A stretch of DNA of 64,000 nt from Pseudomonas sp. PSB18 (lineage in GTDB: Bacteria; Pseudomonadota; Gammaproteobacteria; Pseudomonadales; Pseudomonadaceae): NCBI RefSeq assembly GCF_014596565.1, contig NZ_NOIN01000003.1:372001-436000 (forward strand), read 5' to 3'. Under the pieces are notes generated by a model, which saw only the letters and a list, made by a program, of their open reading frames with translations, was not told the origin of the DNA and ran no database searches. Positions 35,079 to 45,596 of the stretch are shown here, one piece after another; position 1 is the stretch's first letter, and every line of letters begins with the position of its first letter. The translations under genes and the position numbers were made by a program.

Positions 35079-35450
35079 TCAAGCCAGGAGATGCCGGGAG
35101 ATCACCTTCGAGATCTCGACGATCCCTGTCTTGCCGGTGAACTCGAATTTCACCTTGCCCAGGGATGAAAAGTAGATCTCCAGCTCGGAATCCAGATCGA
35201 AAGTGCCGGACGTTTCGACCGAGTAAGCCACGATGTTCTTGTATGGCAGCGAGGTGAAGTCCTTCTTGCTGCCGGTGATGCCCTGCACGTTCACCGCGAT
35301 AATGCGCTTGTTGGTGAAGACCACGCCATCGCGCATGGATTTGTAAGCATCGATGACCTGCTCGCCGTCCAGTAGCAGAGCCGTGACACGCTCGGCATAT
35401 TCGTCGTTCTGCTTGAGTTTGAAGAAGCCTTTATTGTTGAAGTCGATCAT
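35079..35450 (-). CDS. Bacterial PH domain protein
   Basis: A 123-residue single-domain protein of the bacterial pleckstrin-homology type. The GEQVIDAYKSMRDGVVFTNK, RIIAVNVQGITGSKKDFTSL core and a C-terminal helix fit the family, which forms oligomeric rings of unknown use. The ATG at 35450 has AAGGAT eight bases upstream; a longer frame to 35591 has an unrelated leader. It stands opposite and next to the lipoprotein gene. Confidence 0.8.
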   Translation of the reverse strand: MIDFNNKGFFKLKQNDEYAERVTALLLDGEQVIDAYKSMRDGVVFTNKRIIAVNVQGITGSKKDFTSLPYKNIVAYSVETSGTFDLDSELEIYFSSLGKVKFEFTGKTGIVEISKVISRHLLA

Positions 35451-35623
35451 CCGTAAATCCTTGTCGAGTTGAAAAGCGTTCCAGGCTTCCTGGGGCGGAT
35501 GGGATTCTGAAGCAGTTGGCGCGACGATCACAAGGCCGCGGACAGGACCGGCCAGGTGTGGGTGGACGAGATAGTGGCACTTCAGTAGCATTCAGCGACT
35601 TTTTGCCCCTTCAAGGATGACCC

Positions 35624-36670
35624 ATGTTCGCCCTCCGCTGCCCGCCATCGCTGTTTGCATTATCCGCGCTGTTCGTATTGCTGGGCGGCTGCAGCGTCAA
35701 CGGCTCTTATCCCGACGCCACCGAACCGGACGCTGCCAAGCTGCGATTCGTTGCAGATACCAGCAACGCCACGCTGGATTATTTCGATGCAGCCCATTGC
35801 GATGGGCAAACCACCGGCATCCTCAATAACCTGCTGCTCGGCGACACCGCACGGCGCGTAGGCATGAGCGTTCCAGCGCCCAAGGACGCCAAGGGGTACC
35901 TGGAAGTCAAGCTCAAGCCGGGTGAGCAGATCCACCTGCGGACCAACATGAATACCGGTTATGCGGTGTGCGGCAAGGGTTTCAACTTAACCCCCGAGGC
36001 CAATGCGGAATACGAGGTCAGGTTCAAGGCCGATAGCAAATACTGCATGACCCAGCTACAGCGCCTGCAACGGATCGATGGCAAGGACGTACGCACGCCG
36101 ATTCCCCTCGTGAAAAACGACTTCCCCGCCTGCGCCGGTCGCAACCCGCTGTTTCCCAAAACCTACCCGGACACGCCCCATCGCCTGGAGCTGATGAATC
36201 GGGTTATCGATAAAAGCCTGGTCGTCACCGTGAAAACCGATCCGGCCAAGGAAAAAGTCGAAAATTATTCGCCAGAGAAACTGGACACATTGATCAGCGA
36301 ACGCAAGGCCAAGCTCGGCTTCGATCTGCCGGCTGACTATTGGACGCTGTACCGGGAAAACCTGAAGACCTTTGGCGATGACATGGCGCAGAACAAGGCG
36401 CACTCGTTGGAACGCTTCAAGGACGAATATCAGGTGCGCCTGCGGCAGTTGAAGGACGAGCAGTTGGAACAGTGGGCATTGCCCAAGACCGCCAATGCCA
36501 AACCGGAGAAAGCCGAGATCGATCTGGACGTCGCGATGATGGTGGAGTACTTCCGGATCGGGAATGGAGTGACGGTCGAAGCAGTAGATCGTCACTTGGA
36601 AAGGATGGCGCGGATGGATGAGCGGTACGAGGTCTGTGCGCGGTTTGCGGAGTGCTGGAAACGCAACTAG
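35624..36670 (+). CDS. Hypothetical lipoprotein
   Basis: A 348-residue lipoprotein with a signal peptide ending in the lipobox VLLGGC (Cys near residue 23). The mature part is mostly soluble, with several cysteines (HCDGQ, VCGKG, KYCMT, PACAG, VCARFAECW) and a charged helical middle (EKVENYSPEKLDTLISERKA). No family is recognised. It precedes, on the opposite strand, the Tae4 effector pair; no functional link is evident. Confidence 0.75.
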   Translation: MFALRCPPSLFALSALFVLLGGCSVNGSYPDATEPDAAKLRFVADTSNATLDYFDAAHCDGQTTGILNNLLLGDTARRVGMSVPAPKDAKGYLEVKLKPGEQIHLRTNMNTGYAVCGKGFNLTPEANAEYEVRFKADSKYCMTQLQRLQRIDGKDVRTPIPLVKNDFPACAGRNPLFPKTYPDTPHRLELMNRVIDKSLVVTVKTDPAKEKVENYSPEKLDTLISERKAKLGFDLPADYWTLYRENLKTFGDDMAQNKAHSLERFKDEYQVRLRQLKDEQLEQWALPKTANAKPEKAEIDLDVAMMVEYFRIGNGVTVEAVDRHLERMARMDERYEVCARFAECWKRN

Positions 36671-36728
36671 CCGCTGACTCAACCACATTCCGAACCCGCC
36701 ACAGCATTCTTGCGATGCTGTGGCGGGT

Positions 36729-36956
36729 TCAGAATCGGCGGCTGCGCCGGCGATTCCACAAGACCCCGACCGCCGTCGCGATGATCACCACCCCGACATT
36801 ACCGAACAACCAGATTGCAAAGTTACGGCTCTGATCCGCCTCACTTTCGTAGAACGGCCCAAAATAGTTTCCGACCGCGATGAAAACCAGATTGAACCCG
36901 CCAACCGCCAGGGCAATGATCAAGAGGACAAACAACGCTCCCTTGATGAAATTCAT
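36729..36956 (-). CDS. Two-helix membrane protein, candidate Tae4 immunity protein
   Basis: A 75-residue protein with two membrane helices (about residues 4-27, LFVLLIIALAVGGFNLVFIA, and about 48-67, AIWLFGNVGVVIIATAVGVL), a short acidic loop FYESEADQSRN between them and a basic tail RRRSRRF. Its ATG overlaps the Tae4 stop as ATGA, so the two are translationally coupled. Effector genes of this kind are almost always followed by their immunity gene, but known Tai4 proteins are periplasmic and soluble. This would be a different type; the role is inferred from position only. Confidence 0.6.
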   Translation of the reverse strand: MNFIKGALFVLLIIALAVGGFNLVFIAVGNYFGPFYESEADQSRNFAIWLFGNVGVVIIATAVGVLWNRRRSRRF

Positions 36957-37465
36957 ATGACCCTCCAGAACCATATGTCCTTGGAGTCGTGGAAATCCGA
37001 AAACGTACCTTCGATCGAAAAGCCCATCTGTATACGCACGTAGCTCATCCAATCCGTCAGGCGCCGGCCATTCCACAAGTCGATGTGGTCACCACTGCGA
37101 CCGGCGGTGGTTTCATTTGCGCGACGCCAGAAGTCCTTGAAAAAAATAACACCTTGCTGCCCTTTCAGGGTGTCTTCGAAGTCTTCACTCTTGACTGTCT
37201 TCATAGGCTGCAAACCGGGAACCCTGGCGCGATTCAAGGCATTGGCGAGCTCTTCGGCGGCCAGTATGTGCCCTTCGCTTTTGGGGTGTTGCCAACAATG
37301 GCGCACGCTTTTGAGCTGGCTCATGTCGGCACCGGCGCGACGCAGGGCTACGCCGAGGCTGATCGCACATTGGTCGCTGAAGTTCTTGGCGCCCTTGGTT
37401 CTGCAGGGCGCGGCATCGCCGAATATCTGCGGATGGCTGTTCCATAACTTATCGAATGTAAACAT
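36953..37465 (-). CDS. tae4: Type VI secretion amidase effector Tae4
   Basis: A 170-residue NlpC/P60-like peptidoglycan amidase delivered by type VI secretion to cut the D-Glu-mDAP bond in rival cells. Catalytic Cys33 is in NFSDQCAISLGVALRRAG and His127 in SGDHIDLWNG, with the family segments GHILAAEELANAL and GVIFFKDFWRR; all are typical of Tae4. Extra cysteines at 21 and 57 may form a disulfide. No signal peptide, as expected for T6SS cargo. No T6SS apparatus genes are in the window, so it is an orphan effector locus. Confidence 0.85.
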   Translation of the reverse strand: MFTFDKLWNSHPQIFGDAAPCRTKGAKNFSDQCAISLGVALRRAGADMSQLKSVRHCWQHPKSEGHILAAEELANALNRARVPGLQPMKTVKSEDFEDTLKGQQGVIFFKDFWRRANETTAGRSGDHIDLWNGRRLTDWMSYVRIQMGFSIEGTFSDFHDSKDIWFWRVI

Positions 37466-37617
37466 GCTGCCCCTTCCTTAGGTTCCTCGACTCTGACGGC
37501 GTAGCCTAGCAGATACCAGCCCCCTCTCTCGGACAGGCATCCTGCAACCGGCGGTTTTTCCCCTAGACTTGTCGTTTGTCCACTGTACGCCGGGTTTTGA
37601 ATGAGCCCGTACGATAA

Positions 37618-38637
<1,020 letters not shown>

Positions 38638-38669
38638 CCGGACTGCCGATCGACTGAATATCGCTCTCC

Positions 38670-38699
38670 TGTGGCGAGGGCATTTATCCCCTCGCCACA
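38670..38699. repeat. TGTGGCGAGGG hairpin repeat
   Basis: TGTGGCGAGGG-N8-CCCTCGCCACA is a perfect 11-base inverted repeat about 30 bases after the DctP stop. The end sequence is shared with the repeats at 3367-3404 and 55975-56068. It could act as a terminator stem but has no T tract. Confidence 0.65.
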
Positions 38700-38799
38700 A
38701 GAGCCGTGTCGCTTTGCTGCTCTTGTTCACCCCTCCTCAGTGCCAAAGCACATTGCGTTATGATCCCCTCCTCGTTCTGAACCAGAGCTTTACCCGCGC

Positions 38800-40692
38800 A
38801 TGCCGTCCACTGCTGATATCTCCATCACCCTGCCCCCCGTCCTGGTCGGTCCGCTGTTGCGGCGGCTGGAACCCACGCGGTTGGTGATGTGGCTGGTGGG
38901 GACGCGGTCGCTGGCATTGACGTTGCGGGTGGAGGGTGTGGGCGATCTGGCGCTGGATACCGACCGCTGCACAGTGGTACCGGTGGGCCAGCAAGCGTTT
39001 GTGCACCTGATCGATGTCCGGCTCGAACATCCCCTGCCCCAGGACGTCGCGCTTGAATACGACCTGCTGGTGGACGGCACGCCCATCGCCGAGTGGGCGC
39101 CGCGCCTGCTGTATGGCGAGGCGAAACGGCCGAACTTCGTGCTGCACTCGCGTATCGGGCAACTGGTCCACGGCTCGTGCCGCAAGCCTCATCATCCGGC
39201 CAACGACGGTTTGCTCTGTGTCGACCGGCTGCTCGCCCAGGCGCCTGAGCAACGGCCGGCACTGTTGATGATGAGCGGCGATCAAGTCTATGCCGATGAC
39301 GTGGCCGGGCCGATGCTGCGAGCCATTCATGCATTGATCGAGCGGCTGGGGTTGTTCGAGGAATGCCTGGACGGTGCGATAGTGGAAGACAGCGCCCGGC
39401 TCTATCGACACCCAGCCAGCTACTACCATCGCGCCGATCTGTTGCCTGCCCTGGAAAGCAATGAAACCCTGCGCGAGCGATTTTTCGGCGGCGCGCGCAA
39501 GCCGATTTTCACCAGCAGCAGCGCCGACAATCATCTGGTGACCTTCGCCGAAGTCATGGCGATGTATCTGCTGGCCTGGTCGCCGGTACCTTGGACGTTG
39601 ATCGACCCGCAGCCACCCGAACTGACCACCGAACGACGCCAGCGCTACGTATTGGAGCAGCAACGCATCGATGGCTTCAAGGCTGGCCTGGATGGCGTGG
39701 CGCGGGTGTTCGCGCATCTGTCGAGCCTGATGATCTTCGACGATCACGACATCACCGATGACTGGAATCTGTCCGCGCAGTGGGAAGAAACGGCCTACGG
39801 CCACCCGTTCTCCAAGCGCATCATCGGCAACGCGTTGATCGCCTACATGCTCTGCCAGGGCTGGGGCAACAACCCGGATGCGTTCGAGGATCTGGTTCGG
39901 CAGACCGTGGCCCTGAGCGACACGGCACGGGACCGCTACCTGGACAGTGGCCCCCAGGACAAATTGATCGATACCTTGCTGGGCTTCCAGCAGTGGCACT
40001 ACGTGTTGCCAAGCACCCCGGCCCTGGTGGTGCTCGACACCCGCACCCGCCGCTGGCGCAGCGAACGCAACCTCAGGCATCCCTCCGGTTTGCTGGACTG
40101 GGAAGCCCTGAGCGAATTGCAACAGGAACTGCTGGACCACCCTTCGGCGATCATCGTTTCGCCAGCGCCGATCTTCGGGGTGAAGCTGATCGAAACCGTG
40201 CAGCGGGTGTTCAGTTGGTGTGGCTATCCGTTGCTGGTGGACGCAGAGAACTGGATGGCCCACCGCGGCGCGGCCCAGGTAATCCTGAATATTTTCCGAC
40301 ACTCGCGGACACCGGGGAACTACGTGGTGCTGTCAGGGGATGTGCATTATTCCTTCGTCTACGAGGTGTTGATTCCTCATCGCAAGGGCGGCCCACGCAT
40401 CTGGCAGATCACCAGCAGTGGCATCAAGAATGAATTCCCGCCGGTGCTGCTGGAATGGTTCGACCGCCTGAACCGCTGGCTCTACGCCCCACGCTCGCCC
40501 CTGAACTGGTTCACCCAGCGCCGACGCATGCGCATCATCCCTCACACTCCGGAACATGCCGAGGCGGGTGAGCGCTTGTGGAACTCGGCCGGGATCGGGC
40601 AGGTGTTTTTCAATGAGCAGGGGCAGCCGGAACAGATCTACCAGCACAACGCCAACGGCAAGCCGCCGACGCGGATGCTGGGGCCGCGTTGA
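38800..40692 (+). CDS. PhoD-like phosphatase family protein
   Basis: A 630-residue protein with an N-terminal beta-rich region (about 1-120) and a PhoD-like calcineurin-type metallophosphoesterase domain. Metal-binding motifs are VHGSCRKPHHPAND, LLMMSGDQVYADD, LMIFDDHDITDDWN and VVLSGDVHYSF. No signal peptide is visible, unlike secreted PhoD enzymes, so it may be cytosolic. Substrate unknown; these enzymes hydrolyse phosphomono- or diesters. It converges on the OmpA-like gene through a shared terminator. Confidence 0.85.
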   Translation: MPSTADISITLPPVLVGPLLRRLEPTRLVMWLVGTRSLALTLRVEGVGDLALDTDRCTVVPVGQQAFVHLIDVRLEHPLPQDVALEYDLLVDGTPIAEWAPRLLYGEAKRPNFVLHSRIGQLVHGSCRKPHHPANDGLLCVDRLLAQAPEQRPALLMMSGDQVYADDVAGPMLRAIHALIERLGLFEECLDGAIVEDSARLYRHPASYYHRADLLPALESNETLRERFFGGARKPIFTSSSADNHLVTFAEVMAMYLLAWSPVPWTLIDPQPPELTTERRQRYVLEQQRIDGFKAGLDGVARVFAHLSSLMIFDDHDITDDWNLSAQWEETAYGHPFSKRIIGNALIAYMLCQGWGNNPDAFEDLVRQTVALSDTARDRYLDSGPQDKLIDTLLGFQQWHYVLPSTPALVVLDTRTRRWRSERNLRHPSGLLDWEALSELQQELLDHPSAIIVSPAPIFGVKLIETVQRVFSWCGYPLLVDAENWMAHRGAAQVILNIFRHSRTPGNYVVLSGDVHYSFVYEVLIPHRKGGPRIWQITSSGIKNEFPPVLLEWFDRLNRWLYAPRSPLNWFTQRRRMRIIPHTPEHAEAGERLWNSAGIGQVFFNEQGQPEQIYQHNANGKPPTRMLGPR

Positions 40693-40724
40693 GGGCGGGA
40701 CTCCACCGACTCTGGTAGACCGCA

Positions 40725-40749
40725 ATCGCGAGCAGGCTCGCTCCCACAG
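40725..40749. repeat. Single REP element
   Basis: ATCGCGAGCAGGCTCGCTCC plus CACAG, a lone copy of the common REP without its inverted partner, just after the PhoD-like gene. Confidence 0.75.
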
Positions 40750-40822
40750 TGGATGTGTGGTGTGCCAGATGCTGTGGAAACGAGTGCCCTCGCCACGGGC
40801 TGGCGTCAGGCTGGAAATGAAA

Positions 40823-40854
40823 AACGGGGGGCCATGTTTCCATGGCCCCCCGTT
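40823..40854. terminator. Bidirectional rho-independent terminator
   Basis: A long perfect stem, AACGGGGGGCCATG / CATGGCCCCCCGTT, with a 4-base loop, flanked by A/T runs on both sides. It separates the converging PhoD-like and OmpA-like genes and should serve both. Confidence 0.85.
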
Positions 40855-40873
40855 CTTATTTGCCGTCAGGCAA

Positions 40874-41608
40874 TCATGGGTACTGCTGGTAAGTCTGCCC
40901 TTGCTGCGCCGGTGCCTGGTATTGCTGGCCCGGAATGGCCTTGAGGTTGACTTCGACACGACGGTTCTGTGCCCGACCATTGACGTCGGCGTTGCTGGCC
41001 ACCGGATTATCCGGACCCGCCCCGCGGGCGCTCAGGTTGGCACCGCTGACGCCCTGGGACGTCAGGTAGGTCGCCACGCTCTGGGCACGGCGCTGGGACA
41101 GGTCCATGTTGTGCTGGCGGCTGCCGGTGCTGTCGGTGTAGCCGACGATTTCGATCTGGTTCTGGTTGAACTCCTTGAGGGAGTTGGCCAGGTTGTTCAA
41201 CGGCTGGTAGAAGCTCGATGCGATGTTCGCCGAGTCGGTGGCGAAGGTGATGTTGCCAGGCATGATCAGTTTGATCTGGTCGCCCTGACGCTGCACTTCA
41301 ACACCGGTGTTGGCCATGCTGGCCCGCAGTTTCTTTTCCTGCTGGTCGGCGTAGTAGCCGTAACCTGCCGCAGAAGCGCCCACGACCGCGGCGCCGATCA
41401 GCGCGCCTTTGCCACGATTGTTGTGGTCGATGGCCGCACCGGCCAGGGCACCGGCCAAGGCTCCTAGGCCGCCGTACTTGGCAGTTTTGCCCATCCCTGA
41501 AGAATCCGTGGAAGCCTGTCCCTGATTGTCATACGGGTTAGGCGACGCGCAGCCGGACAACAAGGCCACAGCGGTAGCGACAACGATCAAGCGACGCGAG
41601 GTGAACAT
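40874..41608 (-). CDS. OmpA-family lipoprotein
   Basis: A 244-residue outer-membrane lipoprotein. The lipobox LLSGC is at about residues 17-21, then a glycine-zipper-like region (GGLGALAGALAGAAIDHNNR). The peptidoglycan-binding OmpA domain is at about 115-225 with TDSTGSRQHNMDLSQRRAQS, then VATYL and NRRVEVNL. It resembles YiaD. It should tether the outer membrane to peptidoglycan. The ATG at 41608 has AGGAG nine bases upstream. Confidence 0.9.
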   Translation of the reverse strand: MFTSRRLIVVATAVALLSGCASPNPYDNQGQASTDSSGMGKTAKYGGLGALAGALAGAAIDHNNRGKGALIGAAVVGASAAGYGYYADQQEKKLRASMANTGVEVQRQGDQIKLIMPGNITFATDSANIASSFYQPLNNLANSLKEFNQNQIEIVGYTDSTGSRQHNMDLSQRRAQSVATYLTSQGVSGANLSARGAGPDNPVASNADVNGRAQNRRVEVNLKAIPGQQYQAPAQQGQTYQQYP

Positions 41609-41730
41609 GGGACAAGCTCCTGGTTTTTCAGTCTGATGTGCCAGGACATCGGCAATCGACTCTGGCTGGCGTTGGAACGCAGCAAACGTTAAAAATTCCG
41701 TCACGCTGCGCTTCGCCCGGGCCGATTTTA

Positions 41731-42903
41731 TCATTGGACAAGGCTGCGGCTTACCCCCCGGACAATCATCTCGATTTCCCGGCCATCGATCGTCAACGGT
41801 GGTAACAACCGGATGGTCTTGCCCCGGGTGATATTGATCAACAAGCCGTGGTCCCGAGCGGCACAAAGCGCCAGGTCGCGGACCGGTTGCTTGAGTTCGA
41901 TGCCGACCATCAATCCCTGGCCACGAATCGCCAGCACGTTCGGATTGTCCACCAGTTCCGCCCGCAGCCGGACGAGCAGTTGCTCACCCTGACGCCTGGC
42001 GTTGCCCACCAGATCCTGCTCCTCAATGATGTCCAACACCGTGCAACCGACCCGACACGCCAGCGGATTACCACCGAAAGTGCTGCCATGACTGCCGGGG
42101 GTGAACAGCTCGGCCGCCTTGCCCCGCGCCAGGCACGCGCCGATAGGCACGCCATTGCCCAACCCTTTGGCCAGGGTCATGACATCCGGCACGATGCCCT
42201 CATGCTGGAACGCGAACCATTGGCCGGTGCGGCCGATGCCGGTCTGGATCTCGTCGACCATCAACAACCAGGCACGCCGGGAGCACAGCTGCCGCAAAGC
42301 CTTGAGATAGCCCGGCGGTGCCATTTGCACGCCGCTTTCACCCTGGATCGGTTCCACCAGTATCGCGACAATGCGTTCACCATGGGCCTGCTGGATGTGT
42401 TCCAGCGCGGCGAGATCGCCGAACGGCACCTTGATGAAATCCCCCGGCAAGCGGTTGAAACCCAGCCGTACAGCCGGGCCGTCGCTGGCGGACAGGGTGC
42501 CCAGGGTGCGTCCGTGAAAGGCGTTTTCCATGACCACCACCAGGGGCTGCTCAATACCTTTGTGCCAGCCGTAGAGACGCGCCAACTTCAACGCGGTCTC
42601 GTTGGCCTCGGCACCCGAGTTATTGAAAAACACCCGCTCCAACCCCGACAGCTGCGTGAGCTTTTGCGCCAGCCGTTGCTGCCAGTCGATGCTGTACAGA
42701 TTCGATGTGTGGAGCAACAGACCGGCCTGCTCGCTGATGGCGGCGACCAGCCGGGGATGGGAGTGACCAACATTGGTCACCGCCACACCGGCCACCGCAT
42801 CGAGGTATTCGCGACCGTCCTGGTCCCACAGGCGCGTCCCCAGCCCGTGAGTGAAACTCAGCGCCAGGGGTTGGTAGGTGGTCATCAGGCAGGCGGCGGT
42901 CAT
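41731..42903 (-). CDS. Class III aminotransferase (ArgD/AstC-like)
   Basis: A 390-residue PLP-dependent aminotransferase of the acetylornithine family. It has [18 protein letters not shown] near the start, [30 protein letters not shown] and the Schiff-base lysine in [15 protein letters not shown]. It likely acts on omega-amino acids such as acetylornithine or a related diamine derivative, but specificity is not readable. The ATG at 42903 has GGAG nine bases upstream; 42918 is the alternative. It faces a LysR gene. Confidence 0.88.
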   Translation of the reverse strand: MTAACLMTTYQPLALSFTHGLGTRLWDQDGREYLDAVAGVAVTNVGHSHPRLVAAISEQAGLLLHTSNLYSIDWQQRLAQKLTQLSGLERVFFNNSGAEANETALKLARLYGWHKGIEQPLVVVMENAFHGRTLGTLSASDGPAVRLGFNRLPGDFIKVPFGDLAALEHIQQAHGERIVAILVEPIQGESGVQMAPPGYLKALRQLCSRRAWLLMVDEIQTGIGRTGQWFAFQHEGIVPDVMTLAKGLGNGVPIGACLARGKAAELFTPGSHGSTFGGNPLACRVGCTVLDIIEEQDLVGNARRQGEQLLVRLRAELVDNPNVLAIRGQGLMVGIELKQPVRDLALCAARDHGLLINITRGKTIRLLPPLTIDGREIEMIVRGVSRSLVQ

Positions 42904-43001
42904 GACATCAAGCTCCATCGGGTGGTTTTTTCCAGTATGGTTAGCCACCTCTGCTGGATAAACGCTGCTTTACCTCAATCATTTAGAAGCCAGGTTTGAT
43001 A

Positions 43002-43910
43002 ATGGATCTGTTCCAGGCAATGACGGTTTACGTCAAAGTGGTAGAAACCGGGAGCCTGACCGCGGCGGCCCAGGCGTGCGAAATGTCCACCACCATGGTG
43101 GGCAATCACCTTCGGGCACTGGAGCAGCGCCTGGGGGTACGGCTGATCAACCGCACGACCCGTCGGCAGCGTCTGACGGAATTTGGCTCGACCTATTATC
43201 AGCGTTGCCTGGAAGTCCTGGGGCTGGTGGCCGACTCCGAGCGCCTGGCCGAACAGACCCAAGGCGAACCCGCCGGTACCCTGCGCATCACCGCGCCGCT
43301 GACCTTCGGCACCGAACGCCTTGCGCCGGCCCTGGCCGAGTTCAGCCAGCGTTACCCGCAAGTCAAACTCGACGTGGTATTGACCAACCAGCGCCTGGAC
43401 CTGCTCGACCACGGCTTCGATGCCGCCATCCGCCTCGGCCTGTCCGATCCGAAATTGATCGCCCGGCCGTTGATGGACTACACCCTGACGATCTGCGCCT
43501 CCAAGGCCTACCTGGACCGCCGGGGCATCCCGCAACAGCCTGCCGACCTGCAAGGACACGACTGCCTGTCGTTCGCCTATTCCGCCGGCGACGAGTGGCG
43601 CTTCGCCCAGGACCACTGGCCTATCAACGGCCCGGACGGCGAAATCAAAGTACCCGTGAACGGACCGATGCTGATCAACAGCTCGGCGGGCCTGCACCGC
43701 GCGGCCCTGGCCGGCATGGGCGTGGTGATGCTGCCCGATGCGCTGGTTGAGCAGGATCTGAAGGATGGGCACCTGGTGGCGTTGCTGCAGGATTATCAAC
43801 TGCCCCATCGGCCGATGAACCTGATCTACGCCCAGGACCGCTACCGTTTGCCGAAGCTGCGCAGTTTTGTGGAATTCGCGTTGGAGAAATGGGCGAGATC
43901 CGCTGACTAA
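43002..43910 (+). CDS. LysR-family transcriptional regulator
   Basis: A 302-residue LysR regulator with the HTH near the start (GSLTAAAQACEMSTTMVGNH), then INRTTRRQRLTEFG and a C-terminal effector domain. The ATG at 43002 is used rather than a TTG six bases earlier. It is divergent from the ArgD-like aminotransferase gene across 98 bases and probably regulates it. Confidence 0.9.
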   Translation: MDLFQAMTVYVKVVETGSLTAAAQACEMSTTMVGNHLRALEQRLGVRLINRTTRRQRLTEFGSTYYQRCLEVLGLVADSERLAEQTQGEPAGTLRITAPLTFGTERLAPALAEFSQRYPQVKLDVVLTNQRLDLLDHGFDAAIRLGLSDPKLIARPLMDYTLTICASKAYLDRRGIPQQPADLQGHDCLSFAYSAGDEWRFAQDHWPINGPDGEIKVPVNGPMLINSSAGLHRAALAGMGVVMLPDALVEQDLKDGHLVALLQDYQLPHRPMNLIYAQDRYRLPKLRSFVEFALEKWARSAD

Positions 43911-43918
43911 ACGTAGGA

Positions 43919-43964
43919 GTAGCCCCGAGAGGCTACTTTTGGAAATGTAGCCTCTCAGGGCTAC
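43919..43964. terminator. Large inverted repeat after LysR gene
   Basis: GTAGCCCCGAGAGGCTAC and GTAGCCTCTCAGGGCTAC form an 18-base stem with one mismatch around a 10-base loop, right after the LysR stop. It may be a terminator or a repeat; it lacks a clear T tract. Confidence 0.5.
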
Positions 43965-44000
43965 AGAACACCCCAGCGAAACCAGAGACGGTACAGGTCA

Positions 44001-44750
44001 TTGCCCTTGTCGATTCAATCTCGCTCCTCACCTCACTTCCATTTGGGCTGCGCCGGCTGGTCGCTGCCCCGGGAGCAATGGCCGGTCTTTCCCGAGGAGG
44101 GCACCCACCTGCAACGCTACAGCGCCCGCTTCCCGGCCGTGGAGATCAACAGTTCGTTCTACCGTCCGCACCGTCCCGCCACCTATGCGAAGTGGGCGGA
44201 CAGCGTCGCGCCGGACTTCCGCTTCTCGGTCAAGGTGCCCAAGCAGATCACCCATGAACGGCGGTTGCGCGATTGCGACGGGCTTGTGGATGAGTTTCTC
44301 GGGCAGTGTTCGCAATTGGGGGAAAAGCTCGGCTGCCTGTTGATCCAGTTGCCACCGTCACTGGCTTTCGATGCCGGGGTGGCCGAATCGTTTTTCAAGG
44401 CCTTGCGGGACCGTTATCAGGGCCACGCGGTACTTGAGCCCCGACATCCAAGCTGGCTGGCCGAGCACGTCACGGCATTGCTGCACGCTGAACACATCGG
44501 CCGCGTGGCCGCCGATCCATCGCCCTTGCCCGGCTGCGATCAGCCCGGAGGCTGGCCTGGGGTGCGCTACTACCGGTTGCACGGCTCGCCGCGGATCTAT
44601 TACTCCCGCTACGAGGACATTTGGCTGGAGCAACTCGTCCGGCAGTTGAAACGCGAGCCCGATACGCCGACCTGGTGCATCTTCGACAACACCGCCAGCG
44701 GCGCCGCTATCCCCGACGCGTTGCGATTGGCGGCGCTGATGGGCGCCTGA
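44001..44750 (+). CDS. DUF72 domain protein
   Basis: A 249-residue TIM-barrel-like DUF72 protein (YecE type): LGCAGWSLPREQW, VEINSSFYRPHRPATYAKWA, FSVKVPKQITH, CLLIQLPPSL, YYRLHGSPRIYYSRY and IFDNTASGAA. Function is unknown. The start is a TTG, since no ATG or GTG lies before the conserved LGCAGW segment. Confidence 0.87.
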   Translation: MPLSIQSRSSPHFHLGCAGWSLPREQWPVFPEEGTHLQRYSARFPAVEINSSFYRPHRPATYAKWADSVAPDFRFSVKVPKQITHERRLRDCDGLVDEFLGQCSQLGEKLGCLLIQLPPSLAFDAGVAESFFKALRDRYQGHAVLEPRHPSWLAEHVTALLHAEHIGRVAADPSPLPGCDQPGGWPGVRYYRLHGSPRIYYSRYEDIWLEQLVRQLKREPDTPTWCIFDNTASGAAIPDALRLAALMGA

Positions 44751-44889
44751 ACGCCGATGCCGGCAACAAATGCCGACTAGCCACCGGATCAGCCGTGACA
44801 ACACCGCCCGCGTCCAATAGATTAGGCGACCGAAAAAAAGCTCAATGCCTTTCTCGTCTTATCCAGCTAACAGAAGTAGTGAAATTTCA

Positions 44890-45594
44890 ATGTCCGATTC
44901 CAACACCGCTGAATCCGTAATCACCCTGTCGTCCAAAGCGGAATACGAAAACTCCATCAATCTTTCACAGCATCTGCCTCAAGCCAAGACCATCAGTGAG
45001 ATGGTGTTGGATGCCTTCCAGTCGAACCGCGAGAGCGACCAGATCCGCGAGCTGCGCAGCGCCATTCGCCAGGCCCACGATGCGTTCGACGATGACAAGG
45101 CCTACGAACTGATGGGCCAGCTCAAGCAGCTCAAGGACGCCGAAGCCGCCGATTTCGCCGCGCTGGAAGACCTGAGCAGCCGCTTCCCCATCAGCCGGAT
45201 TCTTTCCAGCTACAAGGACGACCCGGCCTTCCAGGAATTGGTCTATGGCCTGGCCTTGAAGGTGCTGAACCAGACCCACCAGGCCATCAGCAACCCGAGC
45301 GGCAGCAAGGGCAAGGCCTCGCGGGCCAAGAAGGAAGCGCAAGTGTTTGTCATCAGCAAGGACGGCATCAGCGTCACCCTGCCCCTGCGCACCCCGAGTT
45401 CCAAGCCGAACGTCGACCGTGAGGCCTTCGAATTCCTGGGCTTCAATTTCGTCGGTGAAGGGGACGAGGCGGAGCTGGAGAACGACCTGTTCCTAGACAA
45501 CGACGGCACCGAACAACAGGCCACCCGCAAAAGCATCATCACTGCTCTGCAACAGCAGAAGGCCTTTGACGGCTACAGCATCGCCCAACAATAA
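44890..45594 (+). CDS. Unknown 234-residue protein
   Basis: Not recognised. The N-terminal 120 residues are strongly helical and acidic, probably coiled coil (SDQIRELRSAIRQAHDAFDD, KAYELMGQLKQLKDAEAADF). A linker SNPSGSKGKASRAKKEAQVF leads to a beta-rich C-terminal module (ISKDGISVTLPLRT, then FEFLGFNFVGEGDEAELEND). A helical N-terminus, basic linker and compact C-terminal module could suit a nucleoid- or nucleic-acid-associated protein, but that is speculation. A REP pair and a strong terminator follow it. Confidence 0.65.
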   Translation: MSDSNTAESVITLSSKAEYENSINLSQHLPQAKTISEMVLDAFQSNRESDQIRELRSAIRQAHDAFDDDKAYELMGQLKQLKDAEAADFAALEDLSSRFPISRILSSYKDDPAFQELVYGLALKVLNQTHQAISNPSGSKGKASRAKKEAQVFVISKDGISVTLPLRTPSSKPNVDREAFEFLGFNFVGEGDEAELENDLFLDNDGTEQQATRKSIITALQQQKAFDGYSIAQQ

Positions 45595-45596
45595 GC

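Noticed and set aside
41609..41866. N-terminal extension of the OmpA lipoprotein to 41866
   Set aside because: The lipoprotein signal and a good AGGAG site are at 41608; the extension overlaps the aminotransferase gene.
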